A stretch of 64,000 nucleotides of DNA from JBEICQ01 sp046297395. Lineage in GTDB: Bacteria; Bacteroidota; Bacteroidia; UBA4408. The translations under genes and the position numbers were made by a program. Every line of letters starts with the position of its first letter. The first letter of the stretch is position 1. Positions 35,303 through 42,756 of the stretch are shown one piece after another. The stretch spans positions 1 to 64,000 of the forward strand of contig JBKCNM010000105.1 of NCBI GenBank assembly GCA_046297395.1, written 5' to 3'. A model generated the notes under the pieces. That model ran no database searches, was not told the origin of the DNA, and saw only the letters and a list, made by a program, of their open reading frames with translations.

Positions 35303-37117
35303 ATGAAATCCGGTACCATACATGTTCAGACTGAGAACATTTTCCCAATCATCAAAAAATTCCTCTATTCCGACCACGAAATCTTTCTTAGAGAGTTGGT
35401 TTCAAATGCAGTTGATGCATGTCAGAAATTAAAAGCACTTCGCTCCCTGGGAGAAGCCCCCGGTAGTGAGGATGCTTTTCGGGTGGATATAAGCCTAAGT
35501 AAAGAAAACAAAACGCTTACCATCTCCGACAATGGAATTGGAATGACAGAAGCTGAGATTGAAAAGTACATCAACCAGATTGCATTCTCGGGAGCAGAAG
35601 AATTTGTAAACAAATACAAAGACAAAACTGATGCCGCCGGAATTATTGGACATTTCGGCTTGGGTTTTTATTCTGCATTCATGGTTGCAGGCAAAGTAGA
35701 GATACTTACCCGTTCCTTCAAGAGTGATGCCGAAGCGGTGGAATGGTCATGTTTGGGAAACCCCGATGTACAAATGGGACCCGGAAAAAGAGAAAAACAC
35801 GGAACGGATGTGGTTCTTCATATTTCCGATGACTCTGCAGAGTTCTTGGAAAAAGAACGCATCTCCACCATGCTCAAGAAGTATTGTAAATTCCTTCCGG
35901 TAGCCATCCATTTTGAGGATGAACAAATCAACAACACATCCCCTGCATGGGTAAAAAAACCATCAGCGCTGAATGATGATGATTATAAAAATTTCTACAG
36001 AGAGCTCTATCCTATGGGATTTGATGATCCTCTGTTTCATATCCATCTCAATGTAGACTACCCTTTCAACCTAACAGGCATTCTGTATTTCCCCAAGATT
36101 AAAAACAACCTGGAGGTGCAAAAAGACAAAATTCAATTGTATTGTAACCAGGTTTTTGTAACAGATTCCGTAGAAAATATTGTCCCCGAATTTCTGACAC
36201 TTCTCAAGGGTGTTATCGATTCACCCGATATTCCTCTAAATGTTTCCAGAAGTTACCTGCAGGGTGATCCTAATGTAAAAAAGATCTCCAACCACATCAC
36301 AAAAAAAGTGGCAGATAAGTTGGATGAGCTCTTCAAAAATTCAAGAGAAGAATATGAAGCCAAGTGGAACGATATCTCGGTGTTTATCAAGTATGGAATG
36401 ATTTCCGAGGATAAGTTTTACGAAAAAGCAGAACACTTTTTCCTTTACAAAACAGCTTCCGGAAAATTCCTTACCCACGAGGAGCTCAATAATCAGTGGG
36501 GATTGCAGCATACAAACAAATCAGGTAAAAAAGTTTTTCTGTACAGCAATGATGCCGATGCCCAGCATGTTTTTATTGAAAATGCAAAAGGCAAAGGGTA
36601 TGAAGTATTGTTGATGGATGGACCGTTTGATGCGCATTTTATCAATTTCATTGAAGGAAAGCATACCGATTTACAATTCGCCAGAGTAGACTCCGACAGC
36701 ATTGAAAAACTGATAGAAAAAGACGAGCAAATTCCAAGCAAGTTAAATGAGGAAGAACAAAAGGAATTGAAAGAACTGATACAAAAATCAATCCCCGCTG
36801 AAAAATATACCGTTCTCATTGAAAGTCTTTCCGAAACAGATCAGCCGGTGATGGTTACTCAGCCGGAATTCATGAGAAGAATGAAAGAAATGAATCGCTT
36901 TGGAGGAGGAATGTCCTTTATGGGACAGATGCCCGAAATGTATAACCTGGTGGTGAATGCAAACCATCCGCTGGCAGATAAAATCTTGCGTGAAAAAAAT
37001 GAGGAAAAACAACAAGACATGGTGCGCCAGGCAACAGATCTTGCCTTGCTCTCTCAAAATCTGCTTAAGGGAGAGGAGTTGTCTTCATTTATCAAACGAA
37101 GTCTCGGGATGATGTAA
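35303..37117 (+). CDS. htpG: molecular chaperone HtpG (Hsp90)
   Basis: The 604-residue product has the Hsp90 N-terminal ATPase domain (FLRELVSNAVDAC, DNGIGMT, GHFGLGFYSAFMVA), a middle domain with LPLNVSRSYLQGDP-type substrate region and the catalytic Arg, and a C-terminal dimerisation domain ending RSLGMM. It refolds proteins with the DnaK system in the cytoplasm. It is slightly shorter than the E. coli enzyme, as usual for Bacteroidota. The YdcF gene follows after 2 bases. Confidence 0.96.
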   Translation: MKSGTIHVQTENIFPIIKKFLYSDHEIFLRELVSNAVDACQKLKALRSLGEAPGSEDAFRVDISLSKENKTLTISDNGIGMTEAEIEKYINQIAFSGAEEFVNKYKDKTDAAGIIGHFGLGFYSAFMVAGKVEILTRSFKSDAEAVEWSCLGNPDVQMGPGKREKHGTDVVLHISDDSAEFLEKERISTMLKKYCKFLPVAIHFEDEQINNTSPAWVKKPSALNDDDYKNFYRELYPMGFDDPLFHIHLNVDYPFNLTGILYFPKIKNNLEVQKDKIQLYCNQVFVTDSVENIVPEFLTLLKGVIDSPDIPLNVSRSYLQGDPNVKKISNHITKKVADKLDELFKNSREEYEAKWNDISVFIKYGMISEDKFYEKAEHFFLYKTASGKFLTHEELNNQWGLQHTNKSGKKVFLYSNDADAQHVFIENAKGKGYEVLLMDGPFDAHFINFIEGKHTDLQFARVDSDSIEKLIEKDEQIPSKLNEEEQKELKELIQKSIPAEKYTVLIESLSETDQPVMVTQPEFMRRMKEMNRFGGGMSFMGQMPEMYNLVVNANHPLADKILREKNEEKQQDMVRQATDLALLSQNLLKGEELSSFIKRSLGMM

Positions 37118-37119
37118 GC

Positions 37120-37887
37120 ATGTTTTTTATTGTCTCCAAACTCACCTATTTTATCTTCAGCCCCTATTTCTGGTTGACGCTCTATCTTCTTTTTATCCTC
37201 ATTCGATTCAGGAAGATAGAGGCCATTAAACATCTGTGGATACTTTTTTTCCTGCTCATGATTTTTGGGAATCGTTTTATTGTTAACCGGGTTTTCCGTT
37301 GGTACGAAACACCGCCGGTTGCAGATACAGGAATTAAAAAAACAGATGTAGCGGTGGTTCTTGGTGGATTCAGTTATTATGATTTTACCCTTAAACGCAT
37401 CCATTTCAACAGGAGTGCCGATCGTGTGTTTCATGCGGTGAGATTATATAAAAAGGGACTCGTAAGAAAAATATTGCTTTCAGGTGGAAGCGGAAGTCTT
37501 AAAAAGCCATACGAAAGAGAGGCACCATTGATAGCCGCTTACCTTGTTGAGATTGGTATTCATCCAGAAGACCTGATTCTTGATACAATTTCCAGAAATA
37601 CCCATGAAAATGCAGTTGAATGTGCCAGATTGCTTCGCCTACATGGATATGATCAATCGCCCCAGCTGCTGCTCAGCTCCGGTTATCACTTACCCAGAGC
37701 ACTGGCATGTTTCAAAAAACAACAAATAGCCGTTATCCCTTATTCCGTTGATGGACAGGGAGGGGATCAACAAAAACTTTATCCCGACGATTTAATTCTC
37801 CCCAGTTCCTCCATGTTTGAACTTTGGGATATTATCATCCATGAATGGTTTGGTTTTTTGATGTATAAGATCAGTGGGAAATGTTAA
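37120..37887 (+). CDS. YdcF/ElyC family membrane protein (DUF218)
   Basis: The 255-residue product has two N-terminal membrane helices and a DUF218 domain from about residue 65 with VAVVLGGF, LLSGGSGS, ILDTISRNTHENA and SSGYHLPRA, the nucleotide-like binding pocket of the SanA/ElyC/YdcF family. Members influence envelope and undecaprenyl-phosphate metabolism, but the exact activity is unsettled. It starts 2 bases after htpG stop and is probably read with it. Confidence 0.88.
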   Translation: MFFIVSKLTYFIFSPYFWLTLYLLFILIRFRKIEAIKHLWILFFLLMIFGNRFIVNRVFRWYETPPVADTGIKKTDVAVVLGGFSYYDFTLKRIHFNRSADRVFHAVRLYKKGLVRKILLSGGSGSLKKPYEREAPLIAAYLVEIGIHPEDLILDTISRNTHENAVECARLLRLHGYDQSPQLLLSSGYHLPRALACFKKQQIAVIPYSVDGQGGDQQKLYPDDLILPSSSMFELWDIIIHEWFGFLMYKISGKC

Positions 37888-38027
37888 TCAATAATAGTTT
37901 CCCTTTTGATTCCTGATACCTTTCATTGAAACCCAAAGGAGATGCTCAGGCGTATAAGAAATATCAATCGAAAGGAGGTAATTTGGAAAAATTTAAACAA
38001 CATGTCTAAACAGCATTGATTTGAAAC
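37888..38027 (+). other. transcript candidate with strong SD sequence and only tiny open frames
   Basis: The 215-bp gap before efp contains AAAGGAGGT at 37971-37979, a perfect complement to the 16S rRNA tail, which is unusual because most genes here have no such site. A TTG at 37983 starts an 8-codon frame, and an ATG at 37942 starts a 25-codon frame (MLRRIRNINRK start, stop at 38019); both end before a terminator at 38028. I cannot assign a function; it may be a short regulatory RNA or leader peptide. Confidence 0.3.
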
Positions 38028-38064
38028 AGAGAGGCCGGGCAAAACAACCCGGCTTCTCTTGTTT
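38028..38064 (+). terminator. rho-independent terminator upstream of efp
   Basis: An 11- to 12-bp stem (GAGAGGCCGGG paired with CCCGGCTTCTC, one G-U pair) around an 8-base loop is followed by TTGTTT. It ends the transcript coming from htpG-ydcF or from the short unit in the gap. Confidence 0.65.
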
Positions 38065-38088
38065 ATTTAAGGGCTTGCGTTATTTTTG
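38059..38088 (+). promoter_or_regulatory. predicted efp promoter (TTG-N19-TATTTTTG)
   Basis: TTG at 38059-38061 and TATTTTTG at 38081-38088 are spaced 19 bases, a full match to the Bacteroidota promoter pattern, 15 bases before the efp ATG. The -33 element overlaps the T-tract of the preceding terminator. Confidence 0.6.
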
Positions 38089-38103
38089 CAGGCAAATTAA
38101 ATC

Positions 38104-38664
38104 ATGGCAACAACACAGGACATTGGTGTAGGCACCGTTCTCAGATTCAATGGTGAACTGGTTCAGGTTATTGAATATCAGCACCGGACACCCGGAAACT
38201 TGAGGGCTTTCTACCAGGCAAAAATGCGCAATCTAAAAACCGGAAAGTTGGTGGAAAACCGTTTCCGTTCTGGAGAAGAAGTTGAGGTAGCCCGCGTGGA
38301 ATACCGCATGCTTCAATACATTTATATGGATGGCGATTTTATTGTTTGTATGGACAATGAAACCTACGAGCAAATATTAGTCCCTGCCTTTATGTTCGGA
38401 GATGGTGCCAAATTTCTCAAAGAGGGTATGGAGGTAAAAATTGCTTTTGAAAACGATGAGCCCATCCTTGCAGAAGCTCCCACATTTGTAACCCTTGAAA
38501 TAACCTATACCGAACCGGGCATCAAAGGCGATACAGCCACCAATACCCTAAAGGCAGCTACCGTTGAGACAGGAGCAACTGTCATGGTTCCGCTGTTTGT
38601 AAACCAAGGAGAGAAAATCAAAATCGACACACGCACCTATGCTTATGTTGAGCGTGTGAAATAA
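38104..38664 (+). CDS. efp: translation elongation factor P
   Basis: The 186-residue protein rescues ribosomes stalled at polyproline. It has the three beta-domain EF-P layout, with C-terminal signature GDTATNTLKAATVETGATVMVPLFVNQGEKIKIDTRT-like arrangement (KGDTATNTLKAAT and VPLFVNQGE seen). The domain I tip reads RTPGNLRAF (28-36), so the position of the modified Lys34 of E. coli EF-P is Asn32, not Lys or Arg. I recall a similar loop in other Sphingobacteriia-type sequences, so it may be lineage-typical. No EpmA, EarP or YmfI gene is nearby. It is monocistronic. Confidence 0.96.
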   Translation: MATTQDIGVGTVLRFNGELVQVIEYQHRTPGNLRAFYQAKMRNLKTGKLVENRFRSGEEVEVARVEYRMLQYIYMDGDFIVCMDNETYEQILVPAFMFGDGAKFLKEGMEVKIAFENDEPILAEAPTFVTLEITYTEPGIKGDTATNTLKAATVETGATVMVPLFVNQGEKIKIDTRTYAYVERVK

Positions 38665-38687
38665 AACACCATTCAAATATCAATTGT

Positions 38688-38713
38688 AAAAATCCCGGGA
38701 CTTCGGGATTTTT
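38688..38713. terminator. bidirectional rho-independent terminator after efp
   Basis: A 10-bp perfect stem (AAAAATCCCG / CGGGATTTTT) with a 6-base loop is followed by T residues on the plus strand and, read on the minus strand, by T residues as well. It lies between the convergent efp and metalloprotease genes. Confidence 0.75.
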
Positions 38714-38714
38714 T

Positions 38715-40043
38715 TTATTCCCTCAGGAACTTGCTGAGAACAACAGCACCATCGACCTGAAGAAAATATAATCCGGGCTGCAGGTGACCGAGCGAAATTT
38801 GACCACTACTCGAAAGCCACTCTCTTCCCAGAAACTTGCCGCTGATATCAATCACATCAACGAAGCGTGAGGTGGAAGGAATACCAACAAAACGAATGTT
38901 CCCGTCAGCGGATGGGTTGGGTAAAATTTTAATTCCTTGTGATGAGGTTCTCCAACGGGTACCATTGGTGATTTGTGCAAGATTTTGCCTGTAATCACTG
39001 CATACTGTCCTCATGATGCTCACCTGCCCCTTGGTAAAGGTGTTCTGGCAGGCTTCGGAGGAATAATCCATGTAGTTTTCAACCATATCCGGATAATCAA
39101 CATCACCAGAGTCAAGACAGGTGTTTCTTGTCATGTCGCAATCGAAACTCGATTCATTGGAGGAGAGGGGTGTATCATCCACTCCGTCATCGGCAAGGCA
39201 GTCGTCATTGTCTCCCCAAATATGTCGTAAACCCAAGTAATGGCCCACCTCATGCACAACCGTACGACCCAGCACCACACTGGTGTCTCCACCGACGATG
39301 AGCGGATTGGGGTTGTTGTCGGAAATGCACTGGTATTGGATAACCACACCATCAGTTAAATCACCAATCGATCCGGAAGGCCAATTCGGAAGACCGGGAG
39401 GAGGAGTAGCATATCCCAGAAGAGATACACCCAATAGGGGAAGCGCCATGTTACAAACCCATATATTGAGGTATCTTGAGGTATCCCAGGGATCTATCCC
39501 TCCATCTGCTGAAGACTTTACCCTTTCTATTGCACTCAGGTCTCCCAAGAGCGATGTAAAATCAGCAAAACTCGTGCGATTGGTTGAAGTGCGGGTAATT
39601 CCTGTTGTAGCTTGCCCCTGAGGATTTATTGTGGCCAGATGAAAACGCACATTCGCATCATTGGCGCTCAAGGGAGCAAATACCGGCCTCAGATTAACTG
39701 TGTCCGCATTGGTTCTTGTAAAATCACGGTTCAGGATGTCTATTTGTCTTTTAATAACTTCATCTGATAAATTCTGTTCCTGAGAATTATAAACAACATG
39801 AACCACAACCGGAATATCATATACATCCGTATTGGATATTTTCTGTGAGGCCTTGTTTGAGAGGGTGGCATAATGCGCGGCCATGGCATCCGCATAGCCG
39901 GGGTACCTCCGGTTGACCCAATCAATATAGGAGTGGCTCGCACAAGGATTAAACCCATCTGGCAGGCCTGCCGCCGAGGTTTTGAAAGCATCAGTACAGA
40001 TAAAAAATAATGCAGCTGCAATCGAAAAAAACAACTTTTTCAT
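38715..40043 (-). CDS. secreted M43 (pappalysin-type) zinc metalloprotease with T9SS type A tail
   Basis: The 442-residue product (start 40043) has a signal peptide of about 23 residues, a catalytic domain with HEVGHYLGLRH (264-274), the zinc site of metzincins with third His, and the Met-turn NYMDYS. The C-terminal part begins IKILPNPSADGNIRF and ends LQVDGAVVLSKFLRE, a type A sorting domain. It is secreted by the type IX system and probably degrades extracellular protein. The ATG at 40076 lies within the upstream glycosyltransferase gene; 40043 gives a proper signal peptide 4 bases after the glycosyltransferase stop, so the two are operonic. Confidence 0.93.
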   Translation of the reverse strand: MKKLFFSIAAALFFICTDAFKTSAAGLPDGFNPCASHSYIDWVNRRYPGYADAMAAHYATLSNKASQKISNTDVYDIPVVVHVVYNSQEQNLSDEVIKRQIDILNRDFTRTNADTVNLRPVFAPLSANDANVRFHLATINPQGQATTGITRTSTNRTSFADFTSLLGDLSAIERVKSSADGGIDPWDTSRYLNIWVCNMALPLLGVSLLGYATPPPGLPNWPSGSIGDLTDGVVIQYQCISDNNPNPLIVGGDTSVVLGRTVVHEVGHYLGLRHIWGDNDDCLADDGVDDTPLSSNESSFDCDMTRNTCLDSGDVDYPDMVENYMDYSSEACQNTFTKGQVSIMRTVCSDYRQNLAQITNGTRWRTSSQGIKILPNPSADGNIRFVGIPSTSRFVDVIDISGKFLGREWLSSSGQISLGHLQPGLYFLQVDGAVVLSKFLRE

Positions 40044-40047
40044 GATT

Positions 40048-41178
40048 CTACTTTTTTTGTAAAAGTAATGTTTCAATAAAATACTGCCATGAATACCTGG
40101 GGGCTTTTTTCAACACCGCATCCGTGAAATCAGCCTCCCGGTTTTGGTCGAAATACATCGAAATAGCCTTTGAAACACTCATCGGATTTGTTTCACACAC
40201 ATATCCTTCCTTTTCGTTTTCCACCATCTCGGGCAATCCTCCTACTGCAGTTACCACCATGGGAAGCCCAAAGTGGAAAGCAATTTGGGTGATGCCGCTC
40301 TGGGTAGCTGTTAAATAGGGTTGAACAAGAAGGTTAGCGGCAGAGAAAAAGCTTGATACTTCTGCATCAGGGATAAACGAAGAATAAAAATATACCCTGT
40401 TTTTAATTCCCAATCGTTCCACAAGATCATGGGTTTCTTTTTCTGATTCATAGAACTCTCCTGCAACCATCAGCTTTATACCCGATTCTTTAAGTGCCGG
40501 TTCAGCCATGGCCCTGAGCAACAATGCAAGTCCTTTGGACCGACGAACACATCCAAAAAACAAAATCACTTTTTCATGCTCTTCCAATCCCAGTTTTTTT
40601 CTGGCTTCTTTTCTTTCCATGCGCTCTCCGTAGCGATTATACACAGGATGAAAGGTGACTCTTACCGGACAATTGACACCTATTTTTCCCAAATCTTCTG
40701 CAACTGAAGCGGACATGGTAATGATTTCATCCACCTTGCTGAAAAAGAATTTAGACAACCAAATGTCACCGGGTCTTTTTTCATGAGGGATTACATTATC
40801 GGCGATGCAGATTATTCTTGCTTTCGGTAATTTCCGTTTGATGCGGGCGGCAATGATGCCTAATGCCGGTGCAAAAAAAGGCATCCAATATCGGATGACC
40901 ACAACCTCTGCATGTTGGGAGATTACTTCATTCGCAGCTCTTAGCCAGCTTGGAGGCCAGATGCTATTGATGAGTGTTTTGATATGTAGATGATAGGGTC
41001 TCGGATCATCCGTGTACTGGGATTTTCCGGGAAACAACAGGGAGGGATACTGCAGTGAATAGGAAATCACACCCACCTGATGACCTGCCTTTGAAAGTTC
41101 AGTTGCCAGTATTTCTGTAAAGCTTGCAATGCCGCCTCTCAGGGGCCAGGCAGGAGATATGATCTGGATGCGTAACAA
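40048..41178 (-). CDS. GT4-family glycosyltransferase
   Basis: The 376-residue product (from a TTG at 41178) begins LLRIQIISPAWPLRGGIASF, the family N-terminal strand and Gly-rich loop, followed by a C-terminal domain with ILFFGCVRRSKGLALLL and the acid-Gly motif GLPMVVTAVGGLPEMV. It retains the GT-B fold of retaining GT4 enzymes, acting in cytoplasmic glycan assembly. The ATG at 41250 lies 65 bases inside proS and would add 24 residues not like the family, so the TTG 7 bases after the proS stop is preferred. It is the middle gene of a proS-GT-M43 protease string. Confidence 0.88.
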   Translation of the reverse strand: MLRIQIISPAWPLRGGIASFTEILATELSKAGHQVGVISYSLQYPSLLFPGKSQYTDDPRPYHLHIKTLINSIWPPSWLRAANEVISQHAEVVVIRYWMPFFAPALGIIAARIKRKLPKARIICIADNVIPHEKRPGDIWLSKFFFSKVDEIITMSASVAEDLGKIGVNCPVRVTFHPVYNRYGERMERKEARKKLGLEEHEKVILFFGCVRRSKGLALLLRAMAEPALKESGIKLMVAGEFYESEKETHDLVERLGIKNRVYFYSSFIPDAEVSSFFSAANLLVQPYLTATQSGITQIAFHFGLPMVVTAVGGLPEMVENEKEGYVCETNPMSVSKAISMYFDQNREADFTDAVLKKAPRYSWQYFIETLLLQKK

Positions 41179-41185
41179 GGCAGAA

Positions 41186-42661
41186 TTAGTAGGCCCTGGC
41201 AAAAAGTACCCTTTGGGTAGAAGGTTTGCCGGAGAATATGCATTGCCCATTCTCTTCAGGCTGATGAAGCGGTATACAGCGAATAGTGGCCTTGGTTTCC
41301 TCCTTTATTTTCATTTCAGTTTCCGTGGTACCATCCCAGTGAGCAGCTACAAATCCGCCTTTGTTGTCGAGGATGTCGGTAAATTCCTCCAGGGTATTTG
41401 CATGTGTGATATGGGCATCGCGAAATGCAAGGGCTTTGTTGAAGATATTTTGTTGAATCTCATCCAGCAGGCTTTTGATTTTCTCCACAACATCATCCAT
41501 GGACAAAGACATTTTTTCACCAGTGTCTCTGCGGGCAACTTCAATGGTGTTTTGCTGATAATCACGCATGCCCATGCAAAGCCTTACGGGTACTCCCTTG
41601 AGTTCATATTCAGCAAATTTAAAACCCGGGCGATGGGTATCCCTGTCATCATATTTCACCGTGATTCCGTAGGCTTTCAGGGCGTTAATAACAGGCTGTA
41701 ACTTTTCGGAGATTGTGCTGAGTTCCTCTTCGGATTTATAAATGGGCACAATCACTACCTGAATGGGTGCCAGCTTTGGTGGCAACACCAATCCATTGTT
41801 GTCGGAGTGAGCCATGATAAGGGCTCCCATCAGCCTGGTGGAAACCCCCCAGGAGGTGGCCCATACATAATCAAGTTTACCATCTTTTCCTGCAAACTGC
41901 ACATCGAAAGCCTTAGCGAAATTTTGACCCAAAAAATGAGAAGTTCCTGCCTGAAGGGCTTTGCCATCTTTCATCAATGCTTCGATACAATAGGTATCAA
42001 GTGCTCCCGCAAATCTTTCATTGGCTGTTTTTCTTCCTTTAATGACAGGCAAGGCCAGGTATTGCTCAGCAAATGTTGCATACACATCAAGCATCCGAGT
42101 GGTTTCCTCCACCGCTTCCTCGGCTGTAGCATGTGCTGTATGTCCTTCCTGCCAGAGGAATTCTGCTGTTCGCAAAAACAATCGGGTACGCATTTCCCAT
42201 CGCACCACATTTGCCCACTGGTTGATCAGCAGGGGAAGATCACGATAGGATTGAATCCAATTTTTATAGGTATTCCAAATAATGGTTTCAGAGGTAGGTC
42301 TTACAATGAGTTCTTCCTCCAGCTTGGCATCTTCATCTACCACCACCCCTTTGCCATCAGGGTCGTTTTTAAGTCGGTAGTGGGTAACAACTGCGCACTC
42401 TTTTGCAAAGCCGTCCACATGAGAGGCCTCCTTTGAAAAGAATGATTTGGGGATGAAAAGCGGAAAATAGGCGTTCTGATGGCCGGTCTCTTTAAACATT
42501 CCATCCAGAACAGCTTGCATCTTCTCCCAAATGGCATAGCCATAGGGCTTAATGACCATGCAACCCCTCACGGCAGAGTTTTCAGCCAGATCAGCTTTGA
42601 TGACAAGATCGTTGTACCATTGGGCGTAGTTTTCTTCTCGGTTGGTTAAATCTTTAGCCAT
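41186..42661 (-). CDS. proS: prolyl-tRNA synthetase (short, archaeal/eukaryal-type ProS)
   Basis: The 491-residue class II aminoacyl-tRNA synthetase charges tRNA-Pro. It begins MAKDLTNREENYAQWYND and has the motif 2 arginine RWEMRTRLFLRTAEFLWQEGHTAHA segment and motif 3 in the C-terminal half of the catalytic domain. The anticodon-binding domain follows (VQVVIVPIY) and a C-terminal zinc-type extension ends in VLFARAY. It lacks the editing insertion domain of the long E. coli form, the usual situation in Bacteroidota. It is the first gene of a string followed by a glycosyltransferase. Confidence 0.96.
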   Translation of the reverse strand: MAKDLTNREENYAQWYNDLVIKADLAENSAVRGCMVIKPYGYAIWEKMQAVLDGMFKETGHQNAYFPLFIPKSFFSKEASHVDGFAKECAVVTHYRLKNDPDGKGVVVDEDAKLEEELIVRPTSETIIWNTYKNWIQSYRDLPLLINQWANVVRWEMRTRLFLRTAEFLWQEGHTAHATAEEAVEETTRMLDVYATFAEQYLALPVIKGRKTANERFAGALDTYCIEALMKDGKALQAGTSHFLGQNFAKAFDVQFAGKDGKLDYVWATSWGVSTRLMGALIMAHSDNNGLVLPPKLAPIQVVIVPIYKSEEELSTISEKLQPVINALKAYGITVKYDDRDTHRPGFKFAEYELKGVPVRLCMGMRDYQQNTIEVARRDTGEKMSLSMDDVVEKIKSLLDEIQQNIFNKALAFRDAHITHANTLEEFTDILDNKGGFVAAHWDGTTETEMKIKEETKATIRCIPLHQPEENGQCIFSGKPSTQRVLFARAY

Positions 42662-42756
42662 GAAAATTTTGGTATGGACTTTGGGTAGTGATGTGAGTAC
42701 GGTTCAAAAAGGGTTACAAAAATACTCCAAAAGCCTGCAAAAACAACCTCATTGGA

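Noticed and set aside
41807..42436. 209-codon plus-strand frame opposite proS
   Set aside because: Antisense to proS; Cys/His/Ser/Phe-rich translation without domain pattern.
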